Shown here: positions 54,660 to 64,000 of the stretch, piece after piece
How positions within the stretch are numbered: the first letter of the stretch is position 1
How the letters are laid out: every line of letters starts with the position of its first letter
Assembly: GCA_029204225.1 (NCBI GenBank)
Contig: CM055103.1
Span: 57,916,529 to 57,980,528, forward strand
Length of the DNA: 64,000 bases
DNA from: Diphasiastrum complanatum
Lineage: Eukaryota; Streptophyta; Lycopodiopsida; Lycopodiales; Lycopodiaceae
Direction of reading: 5' to 3'
Position numbers and translations under genes: made by a program
Notes under the pieces: generated by a model
The model's database searches: none
The model's input: only the letters and a program-made list of their open reading frames with translations
What the model was told of the DNA's origin: nothing

Positions 54660-55430
54660 AGAGACGGCAATCTCATGAAATAGTCAACAACACTACGTCC
54701 CACCCGCTGTGTGGAAAACAAGTATAGTCACCTGAATCAGGCCACTGCAGTAAGCCATTATAAAGGGCCAATCCATGAGCCTCGGCCAACTGAAGCTTCT
54801 GCTCTCCATATGCAGTAACTGGACCCTCCGCATCTGCTGATCGTCGTCGGAGGCCAAGATCATCCCAATCTAAAGCATGTATCCGCTATGGATCATCCTT
54901 TGCTCTATGGAACTCCGTCTGCCTGGACCCAGTCCTGGCATTAAAGTCGCCAGCCAAAAGAATATAACCCCGCTCCTCGTATTTGATAATGTATGAAGAG
55001 ATATCCGTGTAAGGTGACTCCTCATCTGATGTGAAAACTGATGTATCCTGTGGAAAATAGCAAATGGCCATAAAGAGGTCTCAGTCCAGGCTCATCAAAT
55101 TCCAGTCCACTCAAATCCAAATATAGCGAGCCCGCTCATTAGTATGTAGCAACTCGACCCAAGGTTGAATGAAGTCGTAGACTAAGCAAGCCACCCCACC
55201 AAAACCTTGATCTGCCAATGCTCTCGTCGCCCTCCGATGTGCAGAGTACCAACAAAAACCTGCAACAGTCGGTAGTCCTCTCTCTGGACTCTTATGTGTC
55301 TTAGTGAGTAGTAAGATATCACCCTCCGCACAAAAATCTCTAAAATCCCGTGCTGTAGCTGAAGACGGAATGCGATTGCAGTTCCATAACCTCAACCGCA
55401 ATGCTCTAGAAAGAACCGCTACCTAGTCCG
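54660..55430 (-). pseudogene. LINE endonuclease fragment (second, related LINE)
   Basis: From 55430 down: LRLRLWNCNRIPSSATARDF, ILLLTKTHKSPERGLP, RARYIWI, then after a break AICYFPQDTSVF, ERGYILLAGDFNARTGSRQT. After another break come GLALYNGLLQWPDSGDYTCF and HSGWDVV. Order and motifs parallel the endonuclease at 38717-39589, and this copy keeps the usual GDFNAR. It is truncated before the SDH motif and starts about 90 bp after a CT tract (minus-strand reading). Confidence 0.8.
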
Positions 55431-55484
55431 GAGGGCCTTAATCCCTATTTGTCCGAATTCGGAGGATCAATGTACCGAGCCTTC

Positions 55485-55487
<3 letters not shown>

Positions 55488-55528
<41 letters not shown>
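55488..55528. repeat. (GA)n microsatellite, ~41 bp
   Basis: Pure GA run just outside the 5' side of the minus-strand LINE fragment. Confidence 0.95.
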
Positions 55529-55531
<3 letters not shown>

Positions 55532-55739
55532 CTTGGGTCAGTGTATCTCGAAGTAGGGACTCCTCACAACGAGATGTGCTACGCGGACATGCAGGACTCA
55601 CGACCACATCGGGAATATCAGGGTCATTGCCACATCATCCACAACAGGAGACACCAAGGTTCCCGAGAACGTCGGGAGGAAGCACTGGCAGTAGCGCCAT
55701 GGGTGGGGGTGTGACCTCGTCGGAGTGACCCTCTCTTGT

Positions 55740-56561
55740 AAATTTTGGTGCCTTTTACGGATTTCAAAACGGGTTTAAAATGCATTTTTTATGCACTCTT
55801 CAGGGTTTTGTCTTTCCGCTGTTTTTCAAGTAAGATTGAAGAAAAAGTTTTAGAAAAACAGTTGAGCGCCCTTGGGAGGACCTGCCACGTGGCACTGCCC
55901 AGGAAAGGACAGGTGGCAAGCCTTCTTACTATTGATTCGCTCAGATTCAAGTATTAATCTGGTCGCGATGGACCCTCCTCAGCGTGGGTTATAAACTTCA
56001 GAATTTTAGATCGCTGTTTGACCAGCGATGGTCCTCAAAAGGGGAAACTGCCATGTGGCACTGTTTGGGCCCGGACAGGTGTCTATAGGCAGCGTTTTCC
56101 TATTCCGCTCCCTTTCTAATCCTTGGCTGGTGAAATCGGGACCCTCCCTGCACATATATAATGTTTTCTCCAGATCTGTCCCTGTTTTTCAGCGATGGAC
56201 AATCTGAAGTAATTCAAGAAAAGAAAAGGGGGGGGGGGGCGTGTAGGCCACCTGGCAGGTTGCCAAGAGAGGGCCAGATGGCTGAGGTGGAGGCTAGGTG
56301 GCAAAGTAAAGCCACTTGGCAGGTAATAGGATAGCATGGAGAGGGAGGCATACCTCTCCTATGATTCTGTTTTTTGTGAAAAGAGGTGGAGGTGGTGGTA
56401 CATCCTTCTCTTTGCTCTCTCTTATTCCTCTTGGCAGCCATGGACAATACCATTTGGTTTGTGAAGAGACAGCAAGAGTAGCCTTGTATCTACTTTCCTT
56501 GAGTAGCTTTTGATTCTCTTCTATCATCTCTTCTTAATTCACCTCTCTTCTCCTTGTAAAA
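55740..56561 (+). mobile_element. Probable LTR and leader of the gypsy element at 56562
   Basis: A TATATAA box lies at 56155-56161, about 400 bp upstream of gag. Two direct copies of a ~165-bp unit (about 55876-55920 and 56043-56093) share CTGCCACGTGGCACTG/CTGCCATGTGGCACTG and GGACAGGTG. A CAGCGATGG word recurs. No canonical primer binding site was found before the gag start, and no second LTR downstream, so boundaries are unknown. Confidence 0.45.
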
Positions 56562-57350
56562 ATGGAGCCTACTCCTACCACACAACCTATGTCCCCTATT
56601 CATGAGGCTACAGTATCTGCCTCTGTTTTAGACCCTGATGCTTTGATGCTGGCTATTAACAGTCTACAGCAACAGATTGTGGATATGCAAGCTAAACACA
56701 GTCGGGATCAGCAGGATCTCAAGGAATTGACGCAGCTAAGGCAATTTGTGCATCAACCCTTGTTCACTCGTGAAGTTTTTGCTGGGGAAAAGAAGGATAG
56801 AACCCCGGAGGCGGTCTTGCAATGGCTGGATCGATGGAATTCGCAATTTTCCATGCACGATTCATCCGAGGACAACAAGACCAATCTCGCCGTCATGTAC
56901 CTGCGAGGTAAAGCATTTACCTGGTGGCAAGATATAAGGGGTAAGCCTAAAGTTCCTAGGAATTGGGAGGATTTCTGTAAGGCCTTTAAGGTGGCCTTCC
57001 TTCCTATTCTTGATGATTTTGAATTTTACCGTCAGTATGCAATGATCCATATGGGGAACCGGCCCCTGGATCAAAATTAACAAGAGTTTCAAGAGGTCTA
57101 TTCTCGTTTTGCAACTAGAATAGATCCTTTGCTAGTAAAGTTGCATTTTATACTGGGGTTACCAAGAGACTACCAGCTAGAGGTCAAGAGGAACCAGCCT
57201 CTTACCCTCGAGGATGTTGTTCGCTTCGCTTGAATCTACAATGATACTCGTATGATGGCTAAGCCCCGACGTAAAGGGTAAGAAACCTTTCTTTCCAAAG
57301 AAATTGAAAGATAAGGCAAGGATGGGGCATCAAGTTCAGGGAAATCGAAG
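56562..57350 (+). pseudogene. Ty3/gypsy gag, broken
   Basis: MEPTPTTQPMSPIHEATVSA, a coiled-coil-like segment (LQQQIVDMQAKHSRDQQDLK) and the gag capsid (FAGEKKDRTPEAVLQWLDRW, LRGKAFTWWQDI, WEDFCKAFKVAF). A stop at 57078-57080 interrupts, and the frame continues with EFQEVYSRFATRIDPLL, LPRDYQLEVKRNQPLTLEDV. A further stop and a frame shift precede the zinc-knuckle frame. Same general layout as the gag at 33538, but a different family. Confidence 0.87.
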
Positions 57351-57362
57351 AAAAGATCTACC

Positions 57363-58340
57363 TTGGACCAGGAAACCTTCATGAAAGCCATAAGCGACAA
57401 TTTGTGCTTCAATTGCATGGAACCAGGTCATGTCACGAAGGAATGTCCAAAGAAACGGAAAGCTAAAGGGGCATCTTTTAAGACGCCAGGTAACTCTAGC
57501 ATATCTAGTGTAGATCTTTCCTTTGCTGGTAATTCTGTGTGTTGTTTTAACACGGCTGTTGTTGGCCCTCATGACCTCATTCGGATGAAGGGGGTTGTAG
57601 GTGGTCAAGCTGTAACTGTTTTATTTGACGATGGTTCCACACATAATTTTATTAACGCCAATTTGTTGCAGAAGCTAAAGGTGGAAACAAGGCAAAGTGA
57701 CCACCGATACACAGTGAAGCTGGCAATAGGAGCAGAAAGCCAAGTTTGGGACCGGATAGTCCCACGTCTACCAATAGAGATTCAAGCCTATAAGGATAAA
57801 TTAGACTTTCATATTATGAATCTAGATAGGGTAGATGTTATACTTGGTAAAGAGTGGTTCTATGAGAGGAACGAGTCTATGAAGAAAAACTATGTAACAC
57901 ACAGGTTGTCGTTCTTACATAACGGCTCACTCATAGAATTGAATGGACATGTTGATATTTCTACTCCATATATGCTTTCTGCTTTGGAAACTGTTAAATG
58001 TATGGATATTGTTGATTGCAGTTCTTATTTATGTTGGTTAAAAGATTTTACTTACCATGAAGAATGTAGTTTGCAATTTTACAATCTCCAAATGGAATTA
58101 ATGTCTAATAACTTAAAGCAAGAAAATTCACCAGAAGGTGAAATTTTTAGGAAACTTAGGCAAGAACTTTACGATGTGTTTCTTGAGCAGCTTCCTGAGG
58201 GTCTTCCCCCCTCTAGGGGTGTTGACCATGGTATTAAACTGATTCCTGGTAGTTCTCCTATATCTCTGTATCCATATAGGATGAGTACTACTGAAGAGGA
58301 TGAGGTTTATAGGCAACTGCAAAATTACCTTATTAGCTAC
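57363..58340 (+). pseudogene. Ty3/gypsy zinc knuckle, protease and truncated reverse transcriptase
   Basis: CFNCMEPGHVTKEC zinc knuckle near 57405, then the aspartic protease VTVLFDDGSTHNFINANLLQ (triad DDG) and VDVILGKEWFYERNESMKKN. The RT leader follows (LRQELYDVFLEQLPEGLPPS, DHGIKLIPGSSPISLYPYRM, STTEEDEVYRQLQNYL). At about 58340 it is cut off at the beginning of the reverse transcriptase, and minus-strand gypsy sequence begins. Palm, RNase H and integrase are absent. Confidence 0.88.
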
Positions 58341-59520
58341 AGTAGGCACTTTTCGAGAAATTCCTACCATAACAGGACTTGTAGACCTAAAACAACGATT
58401 CAACTCAAAAGGACTCATCTTTTAACGAACGTTTCTCTTGTCAAAACAATCTCAAGGTGAGTTACATGGGAAACATCACAACAACTATAAACAAGTATGT
58501 CATCAAACAAAATGACCACAAACTTGCCCTTAAATGGTCTAGGTACATAATTTATTAACATCATGAATGTTGTTTAATAGGTGGCATAGGATATCGATGT
58601 TGAACAGTAATTTTGTTCAAGCCTCAATAATCCACATACATTCTTCAAGACCTATCCTTTTTCTTAACAAGAACCATTAGAAAGGCAAAGGGGGAGAAGT
58701 TGGGCCTTATTTGCCCTTTGGCAAGATAATCCTTATTGATGCCTTTACCTCTTTTTGCTCTTCTAGGCCCATTCTGCAAGGTGGTCTATTAACAAAAGAT
58801 GATTGAAGAATCAATTCAAGTTTATGTTCCACTTTCTTTTTAGGGATTAAAATGGATGGAAGTTTATTAATGAACACATCTACAAACTCTTCCCTAGTCT
58901 GATTGTCAAGGTTACTAGTAAGATTAGTTTGTTCTTACATGTCATTTTCACATCCAGTAGTTGACATATCAAATAGAAAGTAAACATATGTATACTTATA
59001 GTGAACCGTATGCAACTGCGTACTACGTAGTTGTGATCAAAGGTCTTGAAGGCACATCAGGCTCACCACGAAGTGAATGGATCCTATCATCATATTGAAG
59101 CTCGTATACATCAGTATCGCAGGTGATGTAGGGCTTCCTTGCCATGGGCTAACAAATTTCATGGACCGCATCAAACCCTGCCAAGTGGGTCTCCTCAGTG
59201 TAACTTTGAATGGTTGGAGGCATACCGACAACCCTTGCATCCCATACTTAAGCACCCTTTCCATCAGCCATCTTGACTGTGTACTAGTACAAGGATGGTG
59301 GTGTGCTCACTCTTAACCTCTTAATCAAGGTGGAGTTAATTACATTATGTGAGGACCCAATGTCAAATAGAATAGGCATATCTCTACCACACAGCTGAAG
59401 TGCCAGGAAATTGATACCCGTGTTGCGTTGCCCTCGACAATTGGGATGTTTTTTTGCTGAAATTTCAGCAGTCAGTGTCACTATCTGTGTCCAAAGATGC
59501 AGCATGACAATATTCATTAA
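58341..59520 (-). pseudogene. Minus-strand gypsy fragment (protease and reverse-transcriptase parts)
   Basis: 59517-59284 encodes the protease region (LALQLCGRDMPILFDIGSSH, NVINSTLIKRLRVSTP; triad DIG). 59264-59037 continues with decayed protease sequence. About 58960-58440 carries reverse-transcriptase leader and palm pieces with many breaks, and 58440-58341 resembles the integrase-side sequence at 60960-61040. Closely related to the element at 60735-64000, but with large deletions. Confidence 0.72.
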
Positions 59521-59775
59521 GCATAATGCTTTATCCTATCACATTGAAAATATGTGACTACCTTATTTGAAGTTTGTTGTCGAGTTTAACATTCTGTTCA
59601 TTATTTGTTGATCATTCTTGCAAAAACTTTGTTTACTACTGAGATAGATGTGATACTGAATTTCAATTGACTGCTTTTCTAACACGTTCTAAAGTTATAT
59701 CAACATAAGTCCTTGTTGTTTGTTTATATACAATATTTGATAGCACAATTCACCTGTTTAGCATATATGCTGTAG
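59521..59775 (+). other. Intron 4, 3' end
   Basis: Unique-looking AT-rich sequence leading to a polypyrimidine-poor acceptor TATGCTGTAG| at 59775. Confidence 0.6.
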
Positions 59776-59892
59776 GACTTAAAAGGGGTCCATTCTGCAA
59801 GGGAGTTTGTGTGGTGGTATAATGGACATCCTGATGGCTTGAAACTTACTTTGGATCTAGAGAGGACTGACACCGCTGTGATCCTTGGCCAG
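59776..59892 (+). CDS. MFDR: Mitochondrial ferredoxin-NADP+ reductase, exon 5
   Basis: 39 codons: [39 protein letters not shown]. This is the highly conserved [14 protein letters not shown] block, with the start of the NADP-binding strand (AVILGQ). In the family the next residues are the GNVALD.AR fingerprint, which should open exon 6. It is not present before 64000. Acceptor TGTAG|, donor CAG|GTTAGT. Phase 0 at both ends. The gene therefore continues beyond the window with intron 5 longer than 4.1 kb. Confidence 0.96.
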
Positions 59893-60346
59893 GTTAGTTA
59901 CTTGTCTGATTCGCTTGAATCTCTATTTGATATATGCACAATCATACTAAGTTAAAAGCTAAGAATAGACCTCAATGTCAAACGATATTTGAAAGGAATA
60001 ATTGGAACAAGGTGAATTGTTTTGGAGGATTTCAACAATGTATATATGCTGGTTTTTATGGCTCTTTAAGGTAATGAAGTACCTGTTTCCAAGATTGTTG
60101 CTAAAAATAGTTTTCTTTTTGAAGATCACCTCTTTCTTTTAGCACTAAGATGTATCATACTTTGCATTAAAGGATCATGTATTGACCCTAGCTTTGTAAA
60201 ACTCCAAAAGAAAAAAAAAGCTTAAGACATTTATATATTCTGTGAATGCACTTTGGATAAGATGGAAAACTGATGAATTTGTTATACTTTGGCAGCATGC
60301 AATGAATGCATATCATTGCTCCCTTATTTGCTTCAAGTCGTCCTAG
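59893..60346 (+). other. Intron 5, 5' part
   Basis: Non-coding DNA following the donor GTTAGT. No mobile-element motif is recognised until about 60735. Confidence 0.55.
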
Positions 60347-60670
60347 ATGCCCTTGTTTGATTGTTGGGAAGACTATTACATTGACATACAATACCTATTT
60401 CAGCAGAGTCACATTTTTCTTGTAAGCTTTTTGCAAGCTGCTATTGGCGCAGATGAGGCTTGTGATGTAGTGATGCCCATTGTTGATGAGGATTTATTTC
60501 CAACGGGAAGGTTGGCCATTGGACAAATCCACAAAGGAGCCTATTGTTGTCTTTGCTCACACTTCTATGTTGAGATTAAGCCAAACTCTTTTTGGTACCA
60601 TTCTCTTACAATCTTTGACGATTTGTCAAATATTGAAAGAATTCTAGGACAAGTTATCACCATTATGTAA
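60347..60670 (+). other. Unrecognised open frame in intron 5
   Basis: A 107-residue frame. Its central part looks more gene-like than its surroundings (AAIGADEACDVVMPIVDEDL, FPTGRLAIGQ). I do not recognise a family and it does not match any part of the reductase. It may be a captured gene fragment or chance. Confidence 0.2.
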
Positions 60671-60734
60671 CATCTAGAAACATGAAATATAGGATGCACT
60701 TTACAAGTTTCAGACAACATTAACTTCTAAGGAA

Positions 60735-63700
60735 GATCACTTATGTTTTCAACGATTATCAAAGGTCCATAATAACACGAAGATAACTTGTAACATCTGC
60801 CTTTCTTAAGGGTCTTAGAGTCATTCGGTACTTGGAGAAATACCATGTCTCCTAACCTCAAATTATCTTGGCATACAATTTTGATCAACATATGTCTTAG
60901 CTCGATCTATTGCTAGCCTAACATTTCTCTTGGCTAACTCAAGCATTTCACTCATTTGAGTTATAAAACTAGTTGCTCATACTATAATAGGGCTTGTAGG
61001 CCTAAAACCATAGTTAAGCTCGAAAGGGCTCATTTTTGTACTTACATTTTCTTTATCCTTGTAAACAAACTCCAACAATGGCAATATTTCTCATTTAGTT
61101 TGCTTATCCCCAACAAATGCCCTCAACATATCCTCCAAGGTTTGGTTAACTCTTTGAGTTTGGCCATCCATTTCAGGATGCTCTGTATTGGTCATTCTCA
61201 ATTGGACTTCAAGTTTGGCCATTATTGTAGTCCAAAATTTACCAATAAGTCGAGTATCCCTATTAGACACTATAGATGACAGTAATCCATGAAATTCGAA
61301 TACACGATCGATTAATAGGTTGGCCACTCTAAATGCATCAATTTTCTTACGTGTTGGAATAGAATGATCCATCTTCATGAGTTTGACAACCACAACCATG
61401 ATAGAATCATGTTGTACTCGAGGCAAGTTGGAGATAAAGTCCATGGTATGACTTTCCTTGCGGAATAGGTAGTGGGTGTAACTTACTAGTAGCTTCAATC
61501 CCTTCAGCTTAAAAAATTAATAGCTTGACACTTCAGACAATGTGTCACATAATGGTATATATCTTTCTTAAATCTAGGCCACCAGAAGTTACATAAGATC
61601 AACTCATAGGTCTTGTCCACGTTAGGATGACTTGGACTAGGGCTATCATGACATAATTGCAACATAGCTCCTCACAAGTTGAAATTAGAAGTTTGCCATT
61701 TCTCTTCACTATAGCATCTTCTATGGTATATCTAAGGTGAGTGTGAGCAAAGAGACTAGAACTCTCCTTCTGAGATTCTACTTGCACAAATTTGCCTCTC
61801 ACAATTTCTTAACAATGAGAATCCTCTTGCTAAGCCTATCTAATCTCAGCAATTAGGTCCATTTGAAATTTATGCAACAATTCAGCCCACCTAGCTTGCC
61901 ACCTCTTAGGTTCGGCTGATTGCATAAATATTTAAGTGTGTCATGGTCGGTGTACACAGATTTCCGCACCATAAACATAAAACCTCCACGCTTCAAAGTG
62001 TGGTTTATGGTACACAACTCCTTTTCATGAGTTGGATAATTCTTTTGCGCATGGTTGAGTTTCTTGCTCTCAAAGGTCACCAACCCTCTTGCGTCAAAAC
62101 TGCCCCGACAACGATATCACTTGCATCCGTTTCTACCACAAATGGTTTCCGAGGGTCTACAATCTGTAATGTGACAAAGTCAGCCACAACTTCGCTGCTC
62201 TGTCCAATTTTTCCCTTTAGGTTCCTGTAGCATATCTGTCGATGGTGCAGCTACTTATGAATCTTCACACCTTTATGATTAAACATAGCTAATCCAAGAA
62301 AGCTTCTTTATGCTGTCAAGTCTGTAGGCACATGCCAAACAAGAAGGACGACAATTTTCTTTGGATCTAGTTTTAACCCCTTCTGCTGACACTATAATAC
62401 CCAAATATGTTATTATTTTTTGAAACAATTCACTTTTTTTTATTCTTAGCAAATAATGTTATATCCCAGAGTTGACAAAACAGTTTTGAGGTGATTTACA
62501 TGAGCAACATCGCCACAATTGTAAACAAGTATGTCACAAAGTTGACCACAAACTTGCTCATAAATGGTTTGAGCACATTGTTCATCTACATCATAGATGT
62601 TGCTGGGGCATTGGTCAATCCAAAAGGCATTACTAAAAACTTATTGTGACCAAAACAAGTTTGGTAGTGTGATGAACATCTTCCTCACGAATCCTCACAT
62701 GATGGTATCCACTCTTCAAATCAATCTTGCTAAACATAGTAGCACCATGAAGAGCATCCAATAGATGATCTATACTTAGCATAAGATTATATTGCTTAAT
62801 AGCTATCTTGTTCAAGGCTCGATAGTCCACACACATCCTCCAAGATCCATCCTTCTTCTTAATGAGGATGATTAGAGAGGCCAAGGGGGAAAGCTAGGCC
62901 TTATCTATCCCTTGGCGAGATAATCCTCAATCATGCTTTTTATCTCTTCGTCCTCTTTGAGACTCATTCTATAAGGTGGCTTATCAACAGGAAATGATCT
63001 AGGAATCAATTCAATTTTGTCTTCCACATTTCTTTTAGGGAGCAAAGCAGATGGAAGTTCATCAGTGAACACATCTACAAACTCCCTAAACTTACGGTCA
63101 ATGTTCTTAGTAAGGTTAGTTTGTTCTTGCCACACATCACTCTCACATGTAGTAGTTGACGTATAAAACAAGAGACAAACATACATATACTTACAGTGAA
63201 CCTTACACGACTGTGTCGCCATGATCAAAGGTCCCGACCGTGATGAAAGGTCCTAAAATCATTTCTGACTCACCTCGAAGTGAACGGATTTTGATATCAA
63301 ACTAAAACTCATATACACAAGTCCCACGCGATGGAGGGCTTCCTTGCCACATGCCAACCGATTCCAACCACAACATTGAAGTGCGCCAAGTGATTTATCT
63401 CAAAGTCCAACTTCTTAGAGAAACTTTCAATGCTTAGAGCCATACCCACAACCTTGGTATCCCACACTTCCACACCCTTTCCATTAGCCATCTTGACCGT
63501 GTACAGGTACACGGATGATTGTGTGCTCACTCTCAACCTTTTAATCAAAGTAGATTTGATTACATTTTGTGAGGACCCAGTGCCAAATAGAAGTAGTACT
63601 CTTTACCACACAACTGTCCGTGCATAACAATTGAAGGAGTACAAGAAAATATATCCATGTTGCATCGCTCTCGAGAACTGTTGTAAAGGGACCGAATCCA

Positions 63701-64000
63701 TCTTTCTGACCACCAACACATTCATCAAACATGGAGCACGTTGTGGGTCCTCTTGCTCTTCAATTTGCATTGGTGCTACTTGTTCAACTTCTAGATTGTA
63801 GGTGGTTCTCATTGGGTTTCATGAACAGTCCTTCCATCTATGTCACCCAGACATCCAAAGCATAGGTTCTCTTTCTTCCCTTTACTCCAAGTCTTGTGGC
63901 AAAAGCATAGAAAAGCCATAGCATCCACCTTAGCAACTACTTCAGATCTGAAAAAAGTGAGGATATGGAGAGAACCGGGTTTAGGACTAGGTATGGCCAT
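60735..64000 (-). pseudogene. Long decayed Ty3/gypsy element (minus strand), runs past the window end
   Basis: From 64000 down: Cys-rich zinc-knuckle remnant (NLCFGCLGD), protease region (63630-63309: SSQNVIKSTLIKRLRVSTQS, LDFEINHLAHFNVVVGIGWH), RT leader (63228-62905: FREFVDVFTDELPSALLPKR, DKPPYRMSLKEDEEIKSMIE), reverse transcriptase (62884-62400: [35 protein letters not shown]; the catalytic DD box region is damaged), RNase H (62300-61853: TFESKKLNHAQKNYPTHEKE) and integrase (61800-60800: MDFISNLPRVQ, IVSNRDTRLIG, MDGQTQRVNQTLEDMLRAF). Full domain order but many stops. Inserted antisense in reductase intron 5. Related pieces lie at 46250-47450 and 58341-59520. Confidence 0.88.

Overview
The window is nuclear DNA of a land plant with a large, repeat-rich genome. 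Three things show this: an extensin-type cell-wall protein gene, the spliced 5' part of a plant-type mitochondrial ferredoxin-NADP+ (adrenodoxin) reductase gene, and plant-type Ty1/copia, Ty3/gypsy chromovirus, LINE and hAT elements. The very long, transposon-filled introns fit a gymnosperm or fern better than a compact angiosperm. That is an inference; nothing here fixes the species.

Layout. 1-1083: decayed copia integrase. 1084-5465: gene-poor flank of the extensin gene. 5466-6224: intact extensin-like gene, 252 residues, 13 copies of a 16-residue module. 6225-9484: nothing recognisable. 9485-21412: a graveyard of copia elements, mostly on the minus strand. It includes two reverse-transcriptase-less bodies arranged around a shared 909-bp LTR, and a 2.7-kb LTR-bounded unit with no gag or pol. 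22420-26890: plus-strand copia remains. 26914-28512: GA tracts and four copies of a G-box-like repeat, leading into the reductase gene.

28799 to beyond 64000: the reductase gene (MFDR/adrenodoxin reductase family), plus strand. Five coding exons (28799-28930, 29541-29645, 30092-30205, 49055-49108, 59776-59892) join in one frame. They encode 174 residues, including the FAD-binding GxGxxG and the conserved PFGLVR, AYGAESD and [14 protein letters not shown] blocks. Intron 3 is 18.8 kb and intron 4 is 10.7 kb; intron 5 runs past the window end. The NADP-binding and C-terminal exons lie outside.

The long introns hold nested mobile DNA. Intron 3 has a LINE (about 30841-41286) into which a chromodomain Ty3/gypsy element inserted (32377-38689, 358-bp LTRs that look identical, TCCCA target duplication), then a hAT transposase remnant (minus strand) and rearranged minus-strand gypsy pieces. 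Intron 4 has a 1.1-kb alternating purine-pyrimidine satellite, a BED zinc-finger fragment, a rearranged second copy of the same gypsy family, a minus-strand LINE endonuclease fragment and two opposed gypsy bodies. Intron 5 has a long decayed minus-strand gypsy element.

Only the extensin and the reductase look like host genes. All other coding matter is mobile-element sequence, mostly broken. No tRNA, rRNA, CRISPR or bacterial-type feature was seen.
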